Assembly: GCA_029392475.1 (NCBI GenBank)
Contig: CP113940.1
Location: 682,001 to 746,000, forward strand
From: Streptococcaceae bacterium ESL0687
GTDB taxonomy: Bacteria; Bacillota; Bacilli; Lactobacillales; Streptococcaceae
Length of the DNA stretch: 64,000 bases
Direction: 5' to 3'
Position numbers and translations under genes: made by a program. Below, one piece after another: positions 54,857 through 64,000 of this stretch. Each line of letters opens with the position of its first letter. Positions within the stretch are counted from its first letter, which is position 1. The notes below the pieces were generated by a model that worked only from the letters and a program-made list of their open reading frames with translations, was not told the origin of the DNA and ran no database searches.

Positions 54857-56212
54857 TTATTTAATTTTCCGACTCAAGATAATCATCAGACTATACCAGA
54901 AAATAGCAAGCAGGGCTGCAAACCTAGTTTCACCCATGCTAAGCAGGATAATAAAAATTCCAGCTAGAAAGGCAAGGGTTAGGTAGTTAGTGTAAGGTGC
55001 ACCGGGCATCTTAAACTTCTGTGGACCATTTTTAAAATCATCTGACTTGCGGTATTTAAGGTGGGCATAGACCAGGGTCATGTAAATCCCAATAAATCCA
55101 GCTGATGCAATTGAGGTAATAACCTCAAAGGCTCCTTCAGGTAGAATAACATTTATAATGGCAGCAGATCCTATTAAGAGGGTTGAAAATAAAATAGCAT
55201 TCAAGGGTAAATTATTTCTGCTTAGTTTTGCAAAGGGACTTTTTGGATTATTATGGGTAAGGGAATACAGCATACGTCCTGTAGCAAAGATTCCACTATT
55301 TAGAGATGACGCTGCAGCTGTTAGAACAACAAAGTTAATAACCCCAGCTGCTACGGTAATTCCAATACCTGCAAAAACCTGAACGAATGGTGATTCATTG
55401 GCATTGTAGTTAATCCAAGGTTGAATGGACATGATTGCCAGTAGAGCTCCCACGTAGAAAATCAGGATTCGAATAATAATCGAATTAATGGCCTTAGGAA
55501 TTACCTGATCAGGATTTTTTGCCTCGGCAGCTGTTGTACCGACAAATTCAATTCCTAAGAAGGCAAAGAAGACCATCTTGAAGGCTAAAAGAAGATTGTT
55601 GCCCCCATCTGCTACAAAGCCGTACTTCCAAAGATTAGATAGGCTTGCATAACCAGCAGAAGTCTTTGTATGGGCAAGAACCATGATAACTCCTGTCGCA
55701 ATCATAGCAATAATAGCTACAACCTTAATCATGGCAAACCAAAACTCAGTTTCACCAAAGGCTCCAACGGCAATAACATTGATTCCCAGAAGAACAATTA
55801 AGAAAATAATTTCCCAAATCCAAATAGGAACACTTGGAAACCAATATCTCATATAAATTCCAATGGCCGTAAGTTCTGCCATGGCAATAACAATCCAGCC
55901 AATCCAGTAGGTCCAACCAATGACAAATTGAGCTCTTTTACCCAAATATTTTTCAATAAAAGCTATGAAGGTTGGCTGATTAGTGTCCGTTAAAAGTAGC
56001 TCCCCAAGTGCCCTCATCATCCAGAACATAAAAAGTCCTGTAATCATATAAATTAAAACAATGGCAGGCCCTGCTGTTTGAATGGAACCACCTGCACCTA
56101 GGAATAAACCTGTTCCGATTGTCCCTCCAAGGGCTATCATTTCAACGTGGCGTCCGCTTAGCCCCCTTTCTAAACTAGCCTTCTGCTCCTTGTTATTAGT
56201 GTCTCCTAACAT
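54857..56212 (-). CDS. Amino acid permease, APC superfamily
   Basis: Secondary amino acid:proton symporter with 12 TM helices. The protein is 451 aa. GLSGRHVEMIALGGTIGTGLFLGAG at the N-terminus is the AAT family signature (positions about 18-42). GTTAAEAKNPDQVIPKAIN and FATGRMLYSLT are also typical. Substrate (for example proline, GABA or an aromatic amino acid) cannot be chosen from the sequence. It is a single gene with its own terminator. Confidence 0.92.
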   Translation of the reverse strand: MLGDTNNKEQKASLERGLSGRHVEMIALGGTIGTGLFLGAGGSIQTAGPAIVLIYMITGLFMFWMMRALGELLLTDTNQPTFIAFIEKYLGKRAQFVIGWTYWIGWIVIAMAELTAIGIYMRYWFPSVPIWIWEIIFLIVLLGINVIAVGAFGETEFWFAMIKVVAIIAMIATGVIMVLAHTKTSAGYASLSNLWKYGFVADGGNNLLLAFKMVFFAFLGIEFVGTTAAEAKNPDQVIPKAINSIIIRILIFYVGALLAIMSIQPWINYNANESPFVQVFAGIGITVAAGVINFVVLTAAASSLNSGIFATGRMLYSLTHNNPKSPFAKLSRNNLPLNAILFSTLLIGSAAIINVILPEGAFEVITSIASAGFIGIYMTLVYAHLKYRKSDDFKNGPQKFKMPGAPYTNYLTLAFLAGIFIILLSMGETRFAALLAIFWYSLMIILSRKIK

Positions 56213-56350
56213 TTGATCCTCACTTTCAAAACACTTTCTATAATCGTCAAATAAAATTGACTCTTAGTTTAGTATTATAGACGAAGATGACAAAAATTAC
56301 AAATTGCTTTCAAATTTTCACTTAATAACTTTCATTTGTTTTCATAAGAA

Positions 56351-56373
56351 TAAACCCTAGAAACTAGGGTTTA
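56351..56373 (-). terminator. alsS terminator
   Basis: TAAACCCTAG and CTAGGGTTTA form a 10-bp stem with a 3-nt loop. It lies 36 nt beyond the alsS stop. Confidence 0.8.
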
Positions 56374-56408
56374 TTAGGATAGTATTCTTATTTAAAATTG
56401 ATGGCTTT

Positions 56409-58067
56409 TTAATAGAATTCGTCGGGAAGAATGGTTTTTCCAAGGTTAATGTTATCAGAGTAGTCAATTGGAATATCAATAACGACAGGGCCTTTTGTTG
56501 AATCAATAGAGGCTAAAACCTGATCAAGTTCTGATTTGGAGTTAACCCTAATTCCTTGGGCACCGAAGGCCTCAGCATACTTAACAAAGTCAACTGGACC
56601 AAGGTCAACCCCACTAGACCTACCGTATTTCATAACCTCTTGAAACTCAACCATATTGTAGCGACCATCATTCCAGATTAAATGAACAATAGGAAGTTTC
56701 AGCCTAACGGCTGTTTCAAGCTCTTGGGCTGAAAATAAGAAGCCGCCATCTCCTGAAATAGAATACACCTTGTGACCGGGACGAACAAGACTTGCTGAAA
56801 TGGCCCAAGGTAGGGCAACACCCAAGGTCTGCATTCCATTTGAGAAGAGCAAATGACGCGGACTGTAAGAGCGGAACTTGCGGGCCATCCAAATGTAGTG
56901 GCTACCTACATCAACTGTAACAGTTTCCTGGTCACTTACATGCTTTTGCAGAACAGAAACCACATCTTGAGGATGGACAATTCCCTCTTTTTCAGTAATC
57001 GATAAGTCAGGGAAATTTAAAATCTCTCTGAGATCGGTCAGATAATCCTTAGACTCCTGAGGTAAATTATAACCGTAAATCTTTGGTGCCAATTGATCAA
57101 GGGTCCTTGCAATATCTCCTATGAGTTCCCTTTCTGGTTGGAAATAAGTATCAATTTCAGCCAAGGTTGAATCAATGGCGATTACCCGGCTATCAATTTC
57201 AGCATTCCAGTTGCGGGCCTCATATTCAATAGGGTCATAGCCCACTGCTATAACTAAATCAGACCTCTTAAGAAGCATGTCTCCTGGCTGATTTCTAAAG
57301 AGTCCAACACGACCAAAGAAATTTTCCTCTAACTCCCTTGAAATAATTCCTGCCCCTTGGAAGGTTTCGACTACAGGAAGGGCAACTTTCGAAAGAAGGG
57401 CCCTTACTGATCTTGTAACTTCCTCATTTGATGCACCACTTCCCAGTAAGAAAACAGGTAATTTAGCCCCTTTTATTTGCTCACTCAGGTAGTCCACAAA
57501 TTCTTCTGTAGCTGATCCCAAAAGTGGATCCTTCAAAGCCTTGACCGCATCAACTTGAACCTTGGCATCAACCACATCTTGCGGGATGGATACAAAACTT
57601 GCTCCTGCCTTACCAAACTTAGCCTGACGGTAGGCGTTAGCAATTGTTTCTGATAAATTTTCTGGGTCTTGAACCTCTGCCGAATATTTTGTAATCGGCT
57701 CAAACAGGGCCGCATTATCCATACTTTGGTGGGTTCTTTTTAAAAGATCTGATCTTTTAACCTGACCTCCAATGGCTAGAACAGGGTCTCCTTCTGCCGT
57801 TGCCGTAACAAGACCTGTTGCAAGGTTACTGGCTCCTGGGCCACTTGTGGCAATAACAACACCAGGCTCACCAGTAATACGCCCAATAGCCTGGGCCATA
57901 AAGGCTGCATTTTGCTCATGCCTAGCCACAATTAATTGGGGGCCCTTGTCTTCTAAGGTATCAAAAACCTTATCAATCTTAGCACCTGGGATACCAAAAA
58001 CATACTTCACATGATGATTAATTAGGCTATCAACGACTAAGTCAGCCCCAAATTTTTCTTCTACCAT
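56409..58067 (-). CDS. alsS: Acetolactate synthase, catabolic type
   Basis: Condenses two pyruvates to alpha-acetolactate, leading to acetoin and diacetyl. The protein is 552 aa. The ThDP activating Glu is E51 in [12 protein letters not shown], and the ThDP/Mg motif is [19 protein letters not shown]...WND. There is no small regulatory subunit and no ilvC/ilvD nearby, which supports the catabolic AlsS form. alsD is not adjacent either. GGAGG precedes the ATG. Its promoter carries a palindrome over the -10. Confidence 0.92.
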   Translation of the reverse strand: MVEEKFGADLVVDSLINHHVKYVFGIPGAKIDKVFDTLEDKGPQLIVARHEQNAAFMAQAIGRITGEPGVVIATSGPGASNLATGLVTATAEGDPVLAIGGQVKRSDLLKRTHQSMDNAALFEPITKYSAEVQDPENLSETIANAYRQAKFGKAGASFVSIPQDVVDAKVQVDAVKALKDPLLGSATEEFVDYLSEQIKGAKLPVFLLGSGASNEEVTRSVRALLSKVALPVVETFQGAGIISRELEENFFGRVGLFRNQPGDMLLKRSDLVIAVGYDPIEYEARNWNAEIDSRVIAIDSTLAEIDTYFQPERELIGDIARTLDQLAPKIYGYNLPQESKDYLTDLREILNFPDLSITEKEGIVHPQDVVSVLQKHVSDQETVTVDVGSHYIWMARKFRSYSPRHLLFSNGMQTLGVALPWAISASLVRPGHKVYSISGDGGFLFSAQELETAVRLKLPIVHLIWNDGRYNMVEFQEVMKYGRSSGVDLGPVDFVKYAEAFGAQGIRVNSKSELDQVLASIDSTKGPVVIDIPIDYSDNINLGKTILPDEFY

Positions 58068-58093
58068 TCTTTCCTCCTGCTTCCTGACATTTT

Positions 58094-58110
58094 AGTGCCA
58101 GTATAGCACT
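58094..58110 (-). promoter_or_regulatory. alsS -10 region within an inverted repeat
   Basis: AGTGC-CAGTATA-GCACT is a 5-bp dyad whose centre holds the - strand -10 TATACT (58105-58100). A poor -35, TTAGTT, is 18 bp upstream. An operator role is plausible. Confidence 0.5.
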
Positions 58111-58168
58111 AATAAAAAAATAAAACTAACATTCTAACTTATCATGAAGAGAATATTCAATTTAAGAG

Positions 58169-59179
58169 TTAATTAACCTGCTCCTTAATAAAGGCTACCA
58201 TGCTCTCAAAGTTAGCTAAACCGCTTTGATCAAGGACAAATTGATTTTCGTGTTTTTGTAGTGGTCGATAGTCATGAGGATAAAATAACTCCTGAACCTC
58301 AACGCCTAATTCCTTTAATTTTTCCGAAAAAGGAAGAGATTGGGCCTTGGTTAGACCATCTCCATTTCCTCCACTGATGAAAGTTTTAGGGAAATCCTTA
58401 TTTACATATTGGCTGATTGAGGTTTCCTCATAAGAAGAATTACTAACATCCTTACTTCCAAAGTAGGCCCAGGTAGCTGTCTTAAAACCCCATGCGATAA
58501 TAGGTGAAGTACTTGCTTCTGCCTGAGCTAAATCCTTCATATTGTAGATTCCGCAGTAAAGAACAGTCGCTAGGAGATTTTCCTTGGCTAAATTAGGTTT
58601 AATTCCAACTTTACTAGCATAGTCCTCATTGGTAATAATGGTTGCCATTTGAGAAGAAAGCTGGGCACCAGCCGAATCCCCTGCCAAAATAATCTTACTA
58701 GTATCAAAATGATAAGTATCAGCTTTATTATTGATAAATCCATAGGCCTCATTTAATTCGTTAAGGGCAGTTGGATATTTCTTTTGCGGAGCCAGGTCAT
58801 AATTAAGGGCCACAACAGCAAAACCTCTGTCCGCAAGCATTTTAAAATAAGGACTGGTATCACTCTTATCGCCTGAAATCCAGGCACCACCGTGAGTCCA
58901 GATGATTACTGGAAGCTTATCTTGAGACTTATTAGGTAGGTAAATATCTAAATAGGTCTTAGAAGTAGGACTTGCAGGCTGGTAATTTATATTTTCCATG
59001 ACATCTACATCAAAAGACGGAAGCACTTTTTCCATCTCTTCTTTCTTTTTCTTGGCATCGAGATCAAAAACTTGCCTGATAAGAAAGGATCCAGGTTTTG
59101 GCGACAAACTAAACCAGGCAAAAAGTCCTATAATAGTCAAAGCAACGACAAACAAAATTTTAAGCAATATCTTTTTCAT
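58169..59179 (-). CDS. Membrane-anchored alpha/beta hydrolase (esterase, HSL/BD-FAE-like)
   Basis: Probable carboxylesterase facing the outside of the cell. The protein is 336 aa. An N-terminal TM or signal segment (5-24) has no lipobox. The oxyanion motif HGGAW is at 96-100 and the nucleophile S169 in GDSAG at 167-171. YDLAPQKKYPTALNELNEAY is the usual following segment, and a C-terminal His in FYPHDYRPLQKHENQF completes the triad. The substrate is unknown. It is monocistronic. Confidence 0.87.
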   Translation of the reverse strand: MKKILLKILFVVALTIIGLFAWFSLSPKPGSFLIRQVFDLDAKKKKEEMEKVLPSFDVDVMENINYQPASPTSKTYLDIYLPNKSQDKLPVIIWTHGGAWISGDKSDTSPYFKMLADRGFAVVALNYDLAPQKKYPTALNELNEAYGFINNKADTYHFDTSKIILAGDSAGAQLSSQMATIITNEDYASKVGIKPNLAKENLLATVLYCGIYNMKDLAQAEASTSPIIAWGFKTATWAYFGSKDVSNSSYEETSISQYVNKDFPKTFISGGNGDGLTKAQSLPFSEKLKELGVEVQELFYPHDYRPLQKHENQFVLDQSGLANFESMVAFIKEQVN

Positions 59180-59269
59180 CCAACCTCCATTTGAAATTCT
59201 TTATAATTTTATGATATCATTTTCACAACTTCTTTCCCATTTTAAGCTGATATATTATAAAAAAATTAA

Positions 59270-59296
59270 AAAAAGAAAAAGCCTCCTAAAGAGACT
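59270..59296 (-). terminator. Terminator of the AI-2E/TPR operon
   Basis: On the - strand AGTCTC pairs with GAGGCT (one G-T) around a 5-nt loop and is followed by a T-rich tract. Confidence 0.6.
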
Positions 59297-59308
59297 TTCA
59301 AAGACCTT

Positions 59309-60565
59309 TTAATACTGGTCTTGGTCAAAATCATACAAGACACTTTGCATTCTTTCATCATCTGGTACAAGTTTAAGATATTTTTCAAGCTGATTTTTAA
59401 AATCATTTCTCCGTCCCACTCTTTTTAAGACTTCCATATAATCAATTAAAAAGTCAGGATTGTTTGACAGGTACTTGCTTAAATCATCAAAGAGTTCTTC
59501 TGCCTGGTCTTCCTCATCAAGCTCTAAGTAAGCCTTGGCAAAGTTCCAAGAACTTAGGAGATGCTCCTCATCTAGTAAATCCTTGAGATTCAAAACAGCC
59601 TGATAGTCCTCTTGATCCAAGTAAAGGTTACTTAAAAGAAAGACTGTCTCATCATGCATGTCCGCAAAATCAAGGGCCTGAATCAGATACTTTTCAGCAT
59701 CATCAAATTCATGAAGCTGATATGAAAGTTTTGATAACAGATGCAGAAGGGGGACATCCTGATTGTTCTTTTTAAGGCCGTCAAGGGCAATACTTTTAGC
59801 TTCCTTGTAATCACCCTCCTTGTCCAAAACTTGAGCATAGAGGTAATTATAGCCATGAAAATCAGGGTTTAAAAGATCTAGCTGCTTAAAGTAGGCAATT
59901 GATCTTTTATTTTCTCCAAGTTCCATGTTGATATTTGCTAGCTCAAAAAGAACATTATCATCATGGAATAAATCAAGAGATTTTTCAAGATATTCTAGAG
60001 CCAATTCAAATTTACCAAGGCTTGCGTAAGCTGTTCCAATCCTCTGATAGATTGAAATTTTAGTTGCCTGGTAGATTTCTTCTACATCAAGTTTTACATA
60101 GTTGTTAATGGCTTCCTTGAAGGACCCTTGACTATAAAGAAGCTCAGCCAGGGCAAAATTTACAAGGGGTGTGTCAGAAAGCTCTTGGGCTACCTTAAGT
60201 TTTTCAAGGGCTGCCTCGTAAAAGCCCTCCATTTGGTAAAGATCGGCTGTTTCAACCAAGGCTGCTAGATAATTTTCATCATCTTCTGGGATTTCTGCCA
60301 AATACTCATAGGCCTTATCAAAATCGCCATCGTCAGCTGCCATACTAGCAAGATTTATGTAAATTCCTGTGTCGCCTGAACTGGCACTTATAAGCTGGTC
60401 ATAAACCCTGCGGCTTTCCTCTTGAAAGCCCATGTATTCAAGATATTCAGCCAGATCGACAAGAATTTCCTGGTCATCAAATTTCAAGGCCTTTTCTAAA
60501 AGTTCTCCGGCCTGATCGAGATCTTGGTTGTGTAAGGCTTCAACCATTTGTTCTGCATAAGACAT
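59309..60565 (-). CDS. Tetratricopeptide repeat protein
   Basis: All-helical scaffold made of about ten TPR units along 418 aa. Typical repeat pieces are ALEYLEKSLDLFHDDNVLFE, GENKRSIAYFKQLDLLNPD and FDDAEKYLIQALDFADMHDE. The protein is strongly acidic and has no TM segment. The start codon shares one base with the stop of the AI-2E gene (TAATG), so the two are translationally coupled. The partner and role are unknown. Confidence 0.92.
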   Translation of the reverse strand: MSYAEQMVEALHNQDLDQAGELLEKALKFDDQEILVDLAEYLEYMGFQEESRRVYDQLISASSGDTGIYINLASMAADDGDFDKAYEYLAEIPEDDENYLAALVETADLYQMEGFYEAALEKLKVAQELSDTPLVNFALAELLYSQGSFKEAINNYVKLDVEEIYQATKISIYQRIGTAYASLGKFELALEYLEKSLDLFHDDNVLFELANINMELGENKRSIAYFKQLDLLNPDFHGYNYLYAQVLDKEGDYKEAKSIALDGLKKNNQDVPLLHLLSKLSYQLHEFDDAEKYLIQALDFADMHDETVFLLSNLYLDQEDYQAVLNLKDLLDEEHLLSSWNFAKAYLELDEEDQAEELFDDLSKYLSNNPDFLIDYMEVLKRVGRRNDFKNQLEKYLKLVPDDERMQSVLYDFDQDQY

Positions 60566-61761
60566 TAAGACTTGTCCTCCTTAATTTTTATATCATTGCT
60601 ATCTACTTCAATCGTAAGCTCTAAGGGTTGGCTATAGAGTCCTGAGACCCTGCGGTACCACTTGTAAAAGTAGCTAATGATAACTTTAATTGACGCATAG
60701 ACAGGAATTCCTAGAAGAACCCCCCAGAGTCCTAGCAATTTTCCTGAAGTTAAGAGGACAATCAAAACAGTTACCGGATGAATCTTAAGTTTATTTCCTA
60801 AAACTAGTGGTGATATCAAATGTCCTTCGACAAATTGTTCTAGGGCAAAGCAGACCAGAACCTTTACAATCATAATTGGACCTGTCGCTGCTGCAACCAG
60901 AAGGGCTGTTAAAAGGGCGACAAATGATCCCAAATAAGGAATCAGATTTAAAAATCCTGCGACAATCCCTATGGTCATACCGTATTTCAGACCAATAATT
61001 GAGAATAAAACACTTAAGGTCACAGCAACAGAGAAGGCAACGATAACTTGTCCCCTTACGTAGTTTGAAAGAGTATTGTTAACATCAGTTAAGATTTCAG
61101 CTGTCTGATCTTTGATTTTATCAGGCAAAAACTTGGTAACATAGCCCTTTAAATTCTTACCATCACGTAAAAGATAGAAAAGGATGAAAGGTAAGATAGC
61201 AACAGATACAAAGACGCTAGTAGCTGTCGAAACAAAGCCTGTAACTCCTGTAACAGCTGTCCTTGAAATGTCCCTTGATGCTTCAATCAACTTGCTGGCA
61301 GTGTTGTTAATAAATTCTTCAATCTGCGGACGGTATTGCTCGAAAAGGGGCTGCTTAATAAGCTCGCTAATCCTCTTTTGGCTGCTGCTAATGTAATTAG
61401 GAATATTAACTAGAAAGCTCTGAACATGGTCAATAAGGCTTGGAATTAAGACCGCTAGGGAAAAGATTACCAGGCCAATCAGCAGTAGAAAAAGAAAGAT
61501 AATTGAGATACTTCTCTTAATTCCTTTTTTCTCCAACCAATCAACAATTGGATTTAGGATATAGTAGAAAATCGCTGCCAAAACGATGGGAAGCAGGACC
61601 ACTCCTAGAAATTCCAAGATGGGTTCAAAAATAAATCCAAGTTTGCTAATCATAAATAGATTTAGTAGCAGTAAAAGTGAGACTACAAGGGTTGTGGTGA
61701 CCCGGTTATTAATAAAAAGTTTGTAGAACCAGGAAGTTCTAAAAGACCTGTTTTGATTCAT
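60565..61761 (-). CDS. AI-2E family membrane transporter
   Basis: Member of the AI-2E/PerM family; some members export small molecules or act as Na/H antiporters, so AI-2 export should not be assumed. The protein is 398 aa with about seven to eight TM helices. LGVVLLPIVLAAIFYYILNPIVDWLEKKG at about 53-81 and the C-terminal GFLNLIPYLGSFVAL and GNKLKIHPVTVL motifs are family signatures. A C-terminal cytoplasmic tail follows. It is the first gene of the pair with the TPR protein. Confidence 0.9.
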   Translation of the reverse strand: MNQNRSFRTSWFYKLFINNRVTTTLVVSLLLLLNLFMISKLGFIFEPILEFLGVVLLPIVLAAIFYYILNPIVDWLEKKGIKRSISIIFLFLLLIGLVIFSLAVLIPSLIDHVQSFLVNIPNYISSSQKRISELIKQPLFEQYRPQIEEFINNTASKLIEASRDISRTAVTGVTGFVSTATSVFVSVAILPFILFYLLRDGKNLKGYVTKFLPDKIKDQTAEILTDVNNTLSNYVRGQVIVAFSVAVTLSVLFSIIGLKYGMTIGIVAGFLNLIPYLGSFVALLTALLVAAATGPIMIVKVLVCFALEQFVEGHLISPLVLGNKLKIHPVTVLIVLLTSGKLLGLWGVLLGIPVYASIKVIISYFYKWYRRVSGLYSQPLELTIEVDSNDIKIKEDKS

Positions 61762-61848
61762 TCATACACCTTCAATTCTTTTGATTTATCTTTAAATTAT
61801 AACACATTCTAGAGGTAAAGCTAAAATGTCAGAATGTTTTAAACAAAA

Positions 61849-61865
61849 AAAGACCTAAGGTCTTT
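61849..61865 (-). terminator. Terminator of the 105-aa membrane protein gene
   Basis: AAAGACC and GGTCTTT form a 7-bp stem with TAA as loop and a T-run on the - strand, one base after the stop codon. Confidence 0.75.
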
Positions 61866-61866
61866 A

Positions 61867-62184
61867 TTAGTTGATCTTTATTAATTTTTTTACAAAAAGA
61901 TCAAAGCGGGGATTAGGTGAAAAAAGGCTGGGTAAGAATAAAAGATTATAAAATAGGCCAAACTTAAAGTCTGTTAAATAGGCAAAAATAAATACTAATA
62001 GACAGGTAACCCAAAAGAATATCACCTTAAAAATATCTGCCTTAGCCCTTATTTTAGGCAGGTAAAAAATATTTGCCCACATGAAAAAAATAAAAATATA
62101 CCAGTAGGGAATAATGTCTGTATACTCCAAAAGACCAATAAAAATTATGAAATTTAACCACAGGTATTTACTTAAAAAACTCAT
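61867..62184 (-). CDS. Small membrane protein of unknown function (105 aa)
   Basis: I do not recognise this protein. It has three to four hydrophobic helices, about residues 7-21, 26-42, 53-69 and 73-87, rich in Phe, Ile and Tyr, and a short basic C-terminus. GGAGGAG precedes the ATG. A single-gene unit. Confidence 0.7.
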   Translation of the reverse strand: MSFLSKYLWLNFIIFIGLLEYTDIIPYWYIFIFFMWANIFYLPKIRAKADIFKVIFFWVTCLLVFIFAYLTDFKFGLFYNLLFLPSLFSPNPRFDLFVKKLIKIN

Positions 62185-62338
62185 CTACTCCTCCTTGAAA
62201 AAATAACCTACGCTTTCAGTCTACTACTTTTTAACAATTTTTCAATTATAAATCAATAAACGATGCTAGCTTTGAAATCATAAATTTCTCAAAAATATGC
62301 TATGATAAAGATAAATAAATCACAGAAGGGTTAATTTT

Positions 62339-63355
62339 ATGGAAGAAAAAATTTATTTTGGATGCTACACTCGCCGCGAGGCTAAAGGAATTTACAGGGC
62401 AGATCTTGATACTGAAAGTGGAATTTTAAGTAATTTAGAGACTTATATTGAAGAACCAAGTCCAACTTATTTGGCAATTGACCAAAAAAAACATCTTTAT
62501 AGTGTTGGAGCTGTTGAAAATGAAGGTGGGATTGCAGCCTTTGACAAGGATGCAAGACTTATAAATCACGTGGTAGAAGCTGGAGCTCCGCTTTGCTACC
62601 TGTCTGTCGATGAGGAAAGAGACCTAGTCTACGGGGCCAACTATCACAAGGGGCAACTTTTAGCCTACAAACGCTTAGAGGACGGGGCTTTAATCTTAAG
62701 AGATAGCGTTGAACATCTAGGTTCTGGTCCCCATGAAAATCAAGCAAGTCCTCACATCCACTTTGCTGATTTGACTCCTGATGGTTATTTAGTAACCTGT
62801 GATCTAGGAATTGATCAACTAGTTACTTATGATCCTAAGGATAAATTGACTGAAATCAACCGTTATGCCACAAAAGCTGGAGCAGGTCCTCGTCATTTAG
62901 TCTTCAAGAAAAATGATAATATTGCCTACCTGATTTGTGAACTTGATTCAACAATTGAGGTGCTTTCTTATGAGGGAATGGGTGCCTTTAACTTCATTCA
63001 AAAAATCAGCCTTCTGCCAGATGACCACCAAGGATTTAACGGGGCAGCAGCAATTAGAATCTCAGCTGATGACCGTTTTGTCTATGCAAGTAATCGTGGT
63101 CACGACAGTGTAGTTGCCTTTAAGACACTTGCTGATGGAAGCCTTGAGCACCTGCAAACAATCTCAACCTTTGGTAATACTCCAAGGGATATTAACCTTT
63201 CTTCTGACGGTAAAGTTTTGATTGCAGCCAATCAGGATAGCGACAATGTTACTACCTATGCTATCGATGAAAAAACTGGCCTTCTAACTGAAATTCAACA
63301 TGACTTCAAGGTTCCTGAAGCCGTATGTGTGTACATCGAAGGGCAAAAGGACTAG
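62339..63355 (+). CDS. Lactonase family protein (6-phosphogluconolactonase-like beta-propeller)
   Basis: Seven-bladed propeller of the YkgB/Pgl group, probably hydrolysing 6-phosphogluconolactone in the oxidative pentose phosphate pathway. The protein is 338 aa. IYFGCYTRREAKGIYRADLD begins blade 1. ASPHIHFADLTPDGYLVTCDLG (about 138-159) and GPRHLVF hold conserved family residues, and SNRGHDSVVAF marks a late blade. AGAAGGG precedes the ATG. It is 34 nt upstream of the MazG-like gene and may be cotranscribed with it. Confidence 0.9.
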   Translation: MEEKIYFGCYTRREAKGIYRADLDTESGILSNLETYIEEPSPTYLAIDQKKHLYSVGAVENEGGIAAFDKDARLINHVVEAGAPLCYLSVDEERDLVYGANYHKGQLLAYKRLEDGALILRDSVEHLGSGPHENQASPHIHFADLTPDGYLVTCDLGIDQLVTYDPKDKLTEINRYATKAGAGPRHLVFKKNDNIAYLICELDSTIEVLSYEGMGAFNFIQKISLLPDDHQGFNGAAAIRISADDRFVYASNRGHDSVVAFKTLADGSLEHLQTISTFGNTPRDINLSSDGKVLIAANQDSDNVTTYAIDEKTGLLTEIQHDFKVPEAVCVYIEGQKD

Positions 63356-63389
63356 AATATCCTTAAGCTATAAAAGAAAGAGGTTGACC

Positions 63390-63695
63390 ATGGATTTTGA
63401 AAAATACACAGACCAGACAATTGATTTTTACCGGGACAAGGGATGGTATGAATATGATCCCACGGTTAGGATTAACTTTCTTAGGCAAGAGGTCGATGAG
63501 CTTGTTGCATCAATAGAAAAGACGGAAAAACTTCTAGGAGAACCCCTCCAAGATGATAAAAAAATTGCCCAGGCCAAGGACCTACTTTCAAGTGATTTAG
63601 GAAGTATCTTAGATAATCTGATTATTTTGGCCGACAAGTACGATTTGACTCTTGAAGAAGTTATCAACGAGCAGTACAGTAAGAGAGAAAAATAA
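63390..63695 (+). CDS. MazG-like family protein (101 aa)
   Basis: Small all-helical protein resembling MazG-type NTP pyrophosphohydrolases. The start is ATG 63390, because AAAGAGGTT precedes it; the longer frame upstream overlaps the lactonase gene without an RBS. RINFLRQEVDELVASIEK (28-45) holds an ExxxE-like acidic helix, and DLGSILDNLIILADKYDL (69-86) the second helix with ExxD-type acids reduced to D/D. The full MazG metal site is not certain. A house-cleaning NTPase role is inferred. Confidence 0.75.
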   Translation: MDFEKYTDQTIDFYRDKGWYEYDPTVRINFLRQEVDELVASIEKTEKLLGEPLQDDKKIAQAKDLLSSDLGSILDNLIILADKYDLTLEEVINEQYSKREK

Positions 63696-63730
63696 GAAAA
63701 AGTCGACCAATTGGTCGACTTTTTCTTATT
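63691..63730. terminator. Perfect 40-bp palindrome containing two opposing stop codons
   Basis: The half-site at 63691-63710 (AATAAGAAAA then AGTCGACCAA) is followed immediately by its exact complement at 63711-63730. It contains the MazG-like stop (63693-63695) and the opposing stop (63726-63728), and works as a bidirectional terminator. Confidence 0.85.
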
Positions 63731-64000
63731 TTAGGGCATCAAACTTTTCCTGCATGGTAGGGTTATTGCGGGTTAATTTTTTAATGGTTAAACCATCAAG
63801 TTTGTTTTCAGCCGTACCCAGGTTGTTTCTGGCTTTTCTGAGTTCATCGCGAGCTGTAGTCAGACTTTTAATACTCTTTTCCAGTTCCTTATCAAGCTTT
63901 TCTAAGTTTCCATTGAAGTTTTTGGCGGTTATGCCAAAGCTTTTTTTAAATTCACCAAGTTCTTTTTCAAAGTTTGTTACATCCTCATTTTGCTTACGCA
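63726..64000 (-). CDS. C-terminus of a DUF2130-like coiled-coil protein, N-terminus beyond window
   Basis: Translation of the - strand from the window edge gives 91 complete codons ending at 63726. The sequence is helical and charged (NFEKELGEFKKSFGITAKNF, then TTARDELRKARNNLGTAENK) and ends LTIKKLTRNNPTMQEKFDALK-like. This ending matches my memory of DUF2130 proteins of streptococci; RmuC is a less likely alternative. Its function is unknown. Confidence 0.6.
   Translation of the reverse strand, partial: RKQNEDVTNFEKELGEFKKSFGITAKNFNGNLEKLDKELEKSIKSLTTARDELRKARNNLGTAENKLDGLTIKKLTRNNPTMQEKFDALK

Overview
The window reads as a low-GC Firmicute chromosome of the family Streptococcaceae, nearest to Lactococcus or a close relative. 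The evidence is a single-recombinase XerS next to a lactococcal/streptococcal-type dif site, the L10-L7/L12 leader, a purine pathway with separate PurS, PurQ and small PurL, and PurBox sites spaced as in Lactococcus. ldh stands alone here rather than in a pfk-pyk-ldh cluster, so this is not a typical L. lactis layout. No tRNA, rRNA, CRISPR array, IS element or prophage was seen.

The most informative landmark is the dif site at 18533-18572, just upstream of xerS. It marks the chromosome terminus. Most genes left of it, from 4953 to 17348, lie on the + strand, and most genes right of it lie on the - strand, as expected where two replication forks converge.

Layout. 1-1500: two small membrane proteins around a 900-bp very AT-rich non-coding stretch. 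1643-4824: ldh, rqcH (ribosome quality control) and a small HesB-like gene. 4953-8125: an ABC importer of the TrpXYZ type with an extra membrane-anchored protein and an internal attenuator. 8294-15423: a HAD phosphatase, rbgA, rnhB, dprA, topA and trmFO. 15557-17348: an accessory insert of three poorly characterised genes (a tandem ribbon-helix-helix-like protein, a HAD_SAK-like phosphatase and an orphan protein). 17391-18861: xerS and dif. 18862-22016: a P1B metal ATPase and rplJ-rplL. 22080-27272: serC-serA-DUF1015 and a cytoplasmic 5'-nucleotidase. 27407-39002: the complete IMP pathway as purCSQLFMNHD plus purEK, both with PurBoxes about 76 bp upstream of the predicted transcription start. 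39145-46585: mixed metabolism (a flavin oxidoreductase, an HIBADH-like dehydrogenase, coaA, a CzrA-like regulator, a drug exporter and thiN). 46616-50211: a DUF2252-ppk operon whose polyphosphate kinase has an extra C-terminal membrane anchor. 50326-64000: membrane proteins, a YtrA-type GntR/ABC operon, an amino acid permease, alsS, an esterase, a TPR/AI-2E pair, a lactonase, a MazG-like protein and the end of a DUF2130 protein.

The best candidates for something undescribed are the insert at 15.5-17.3 kb beside xerS and the DUF2252-PPK1 operon. Neither can be assigned a function from sequence alone.
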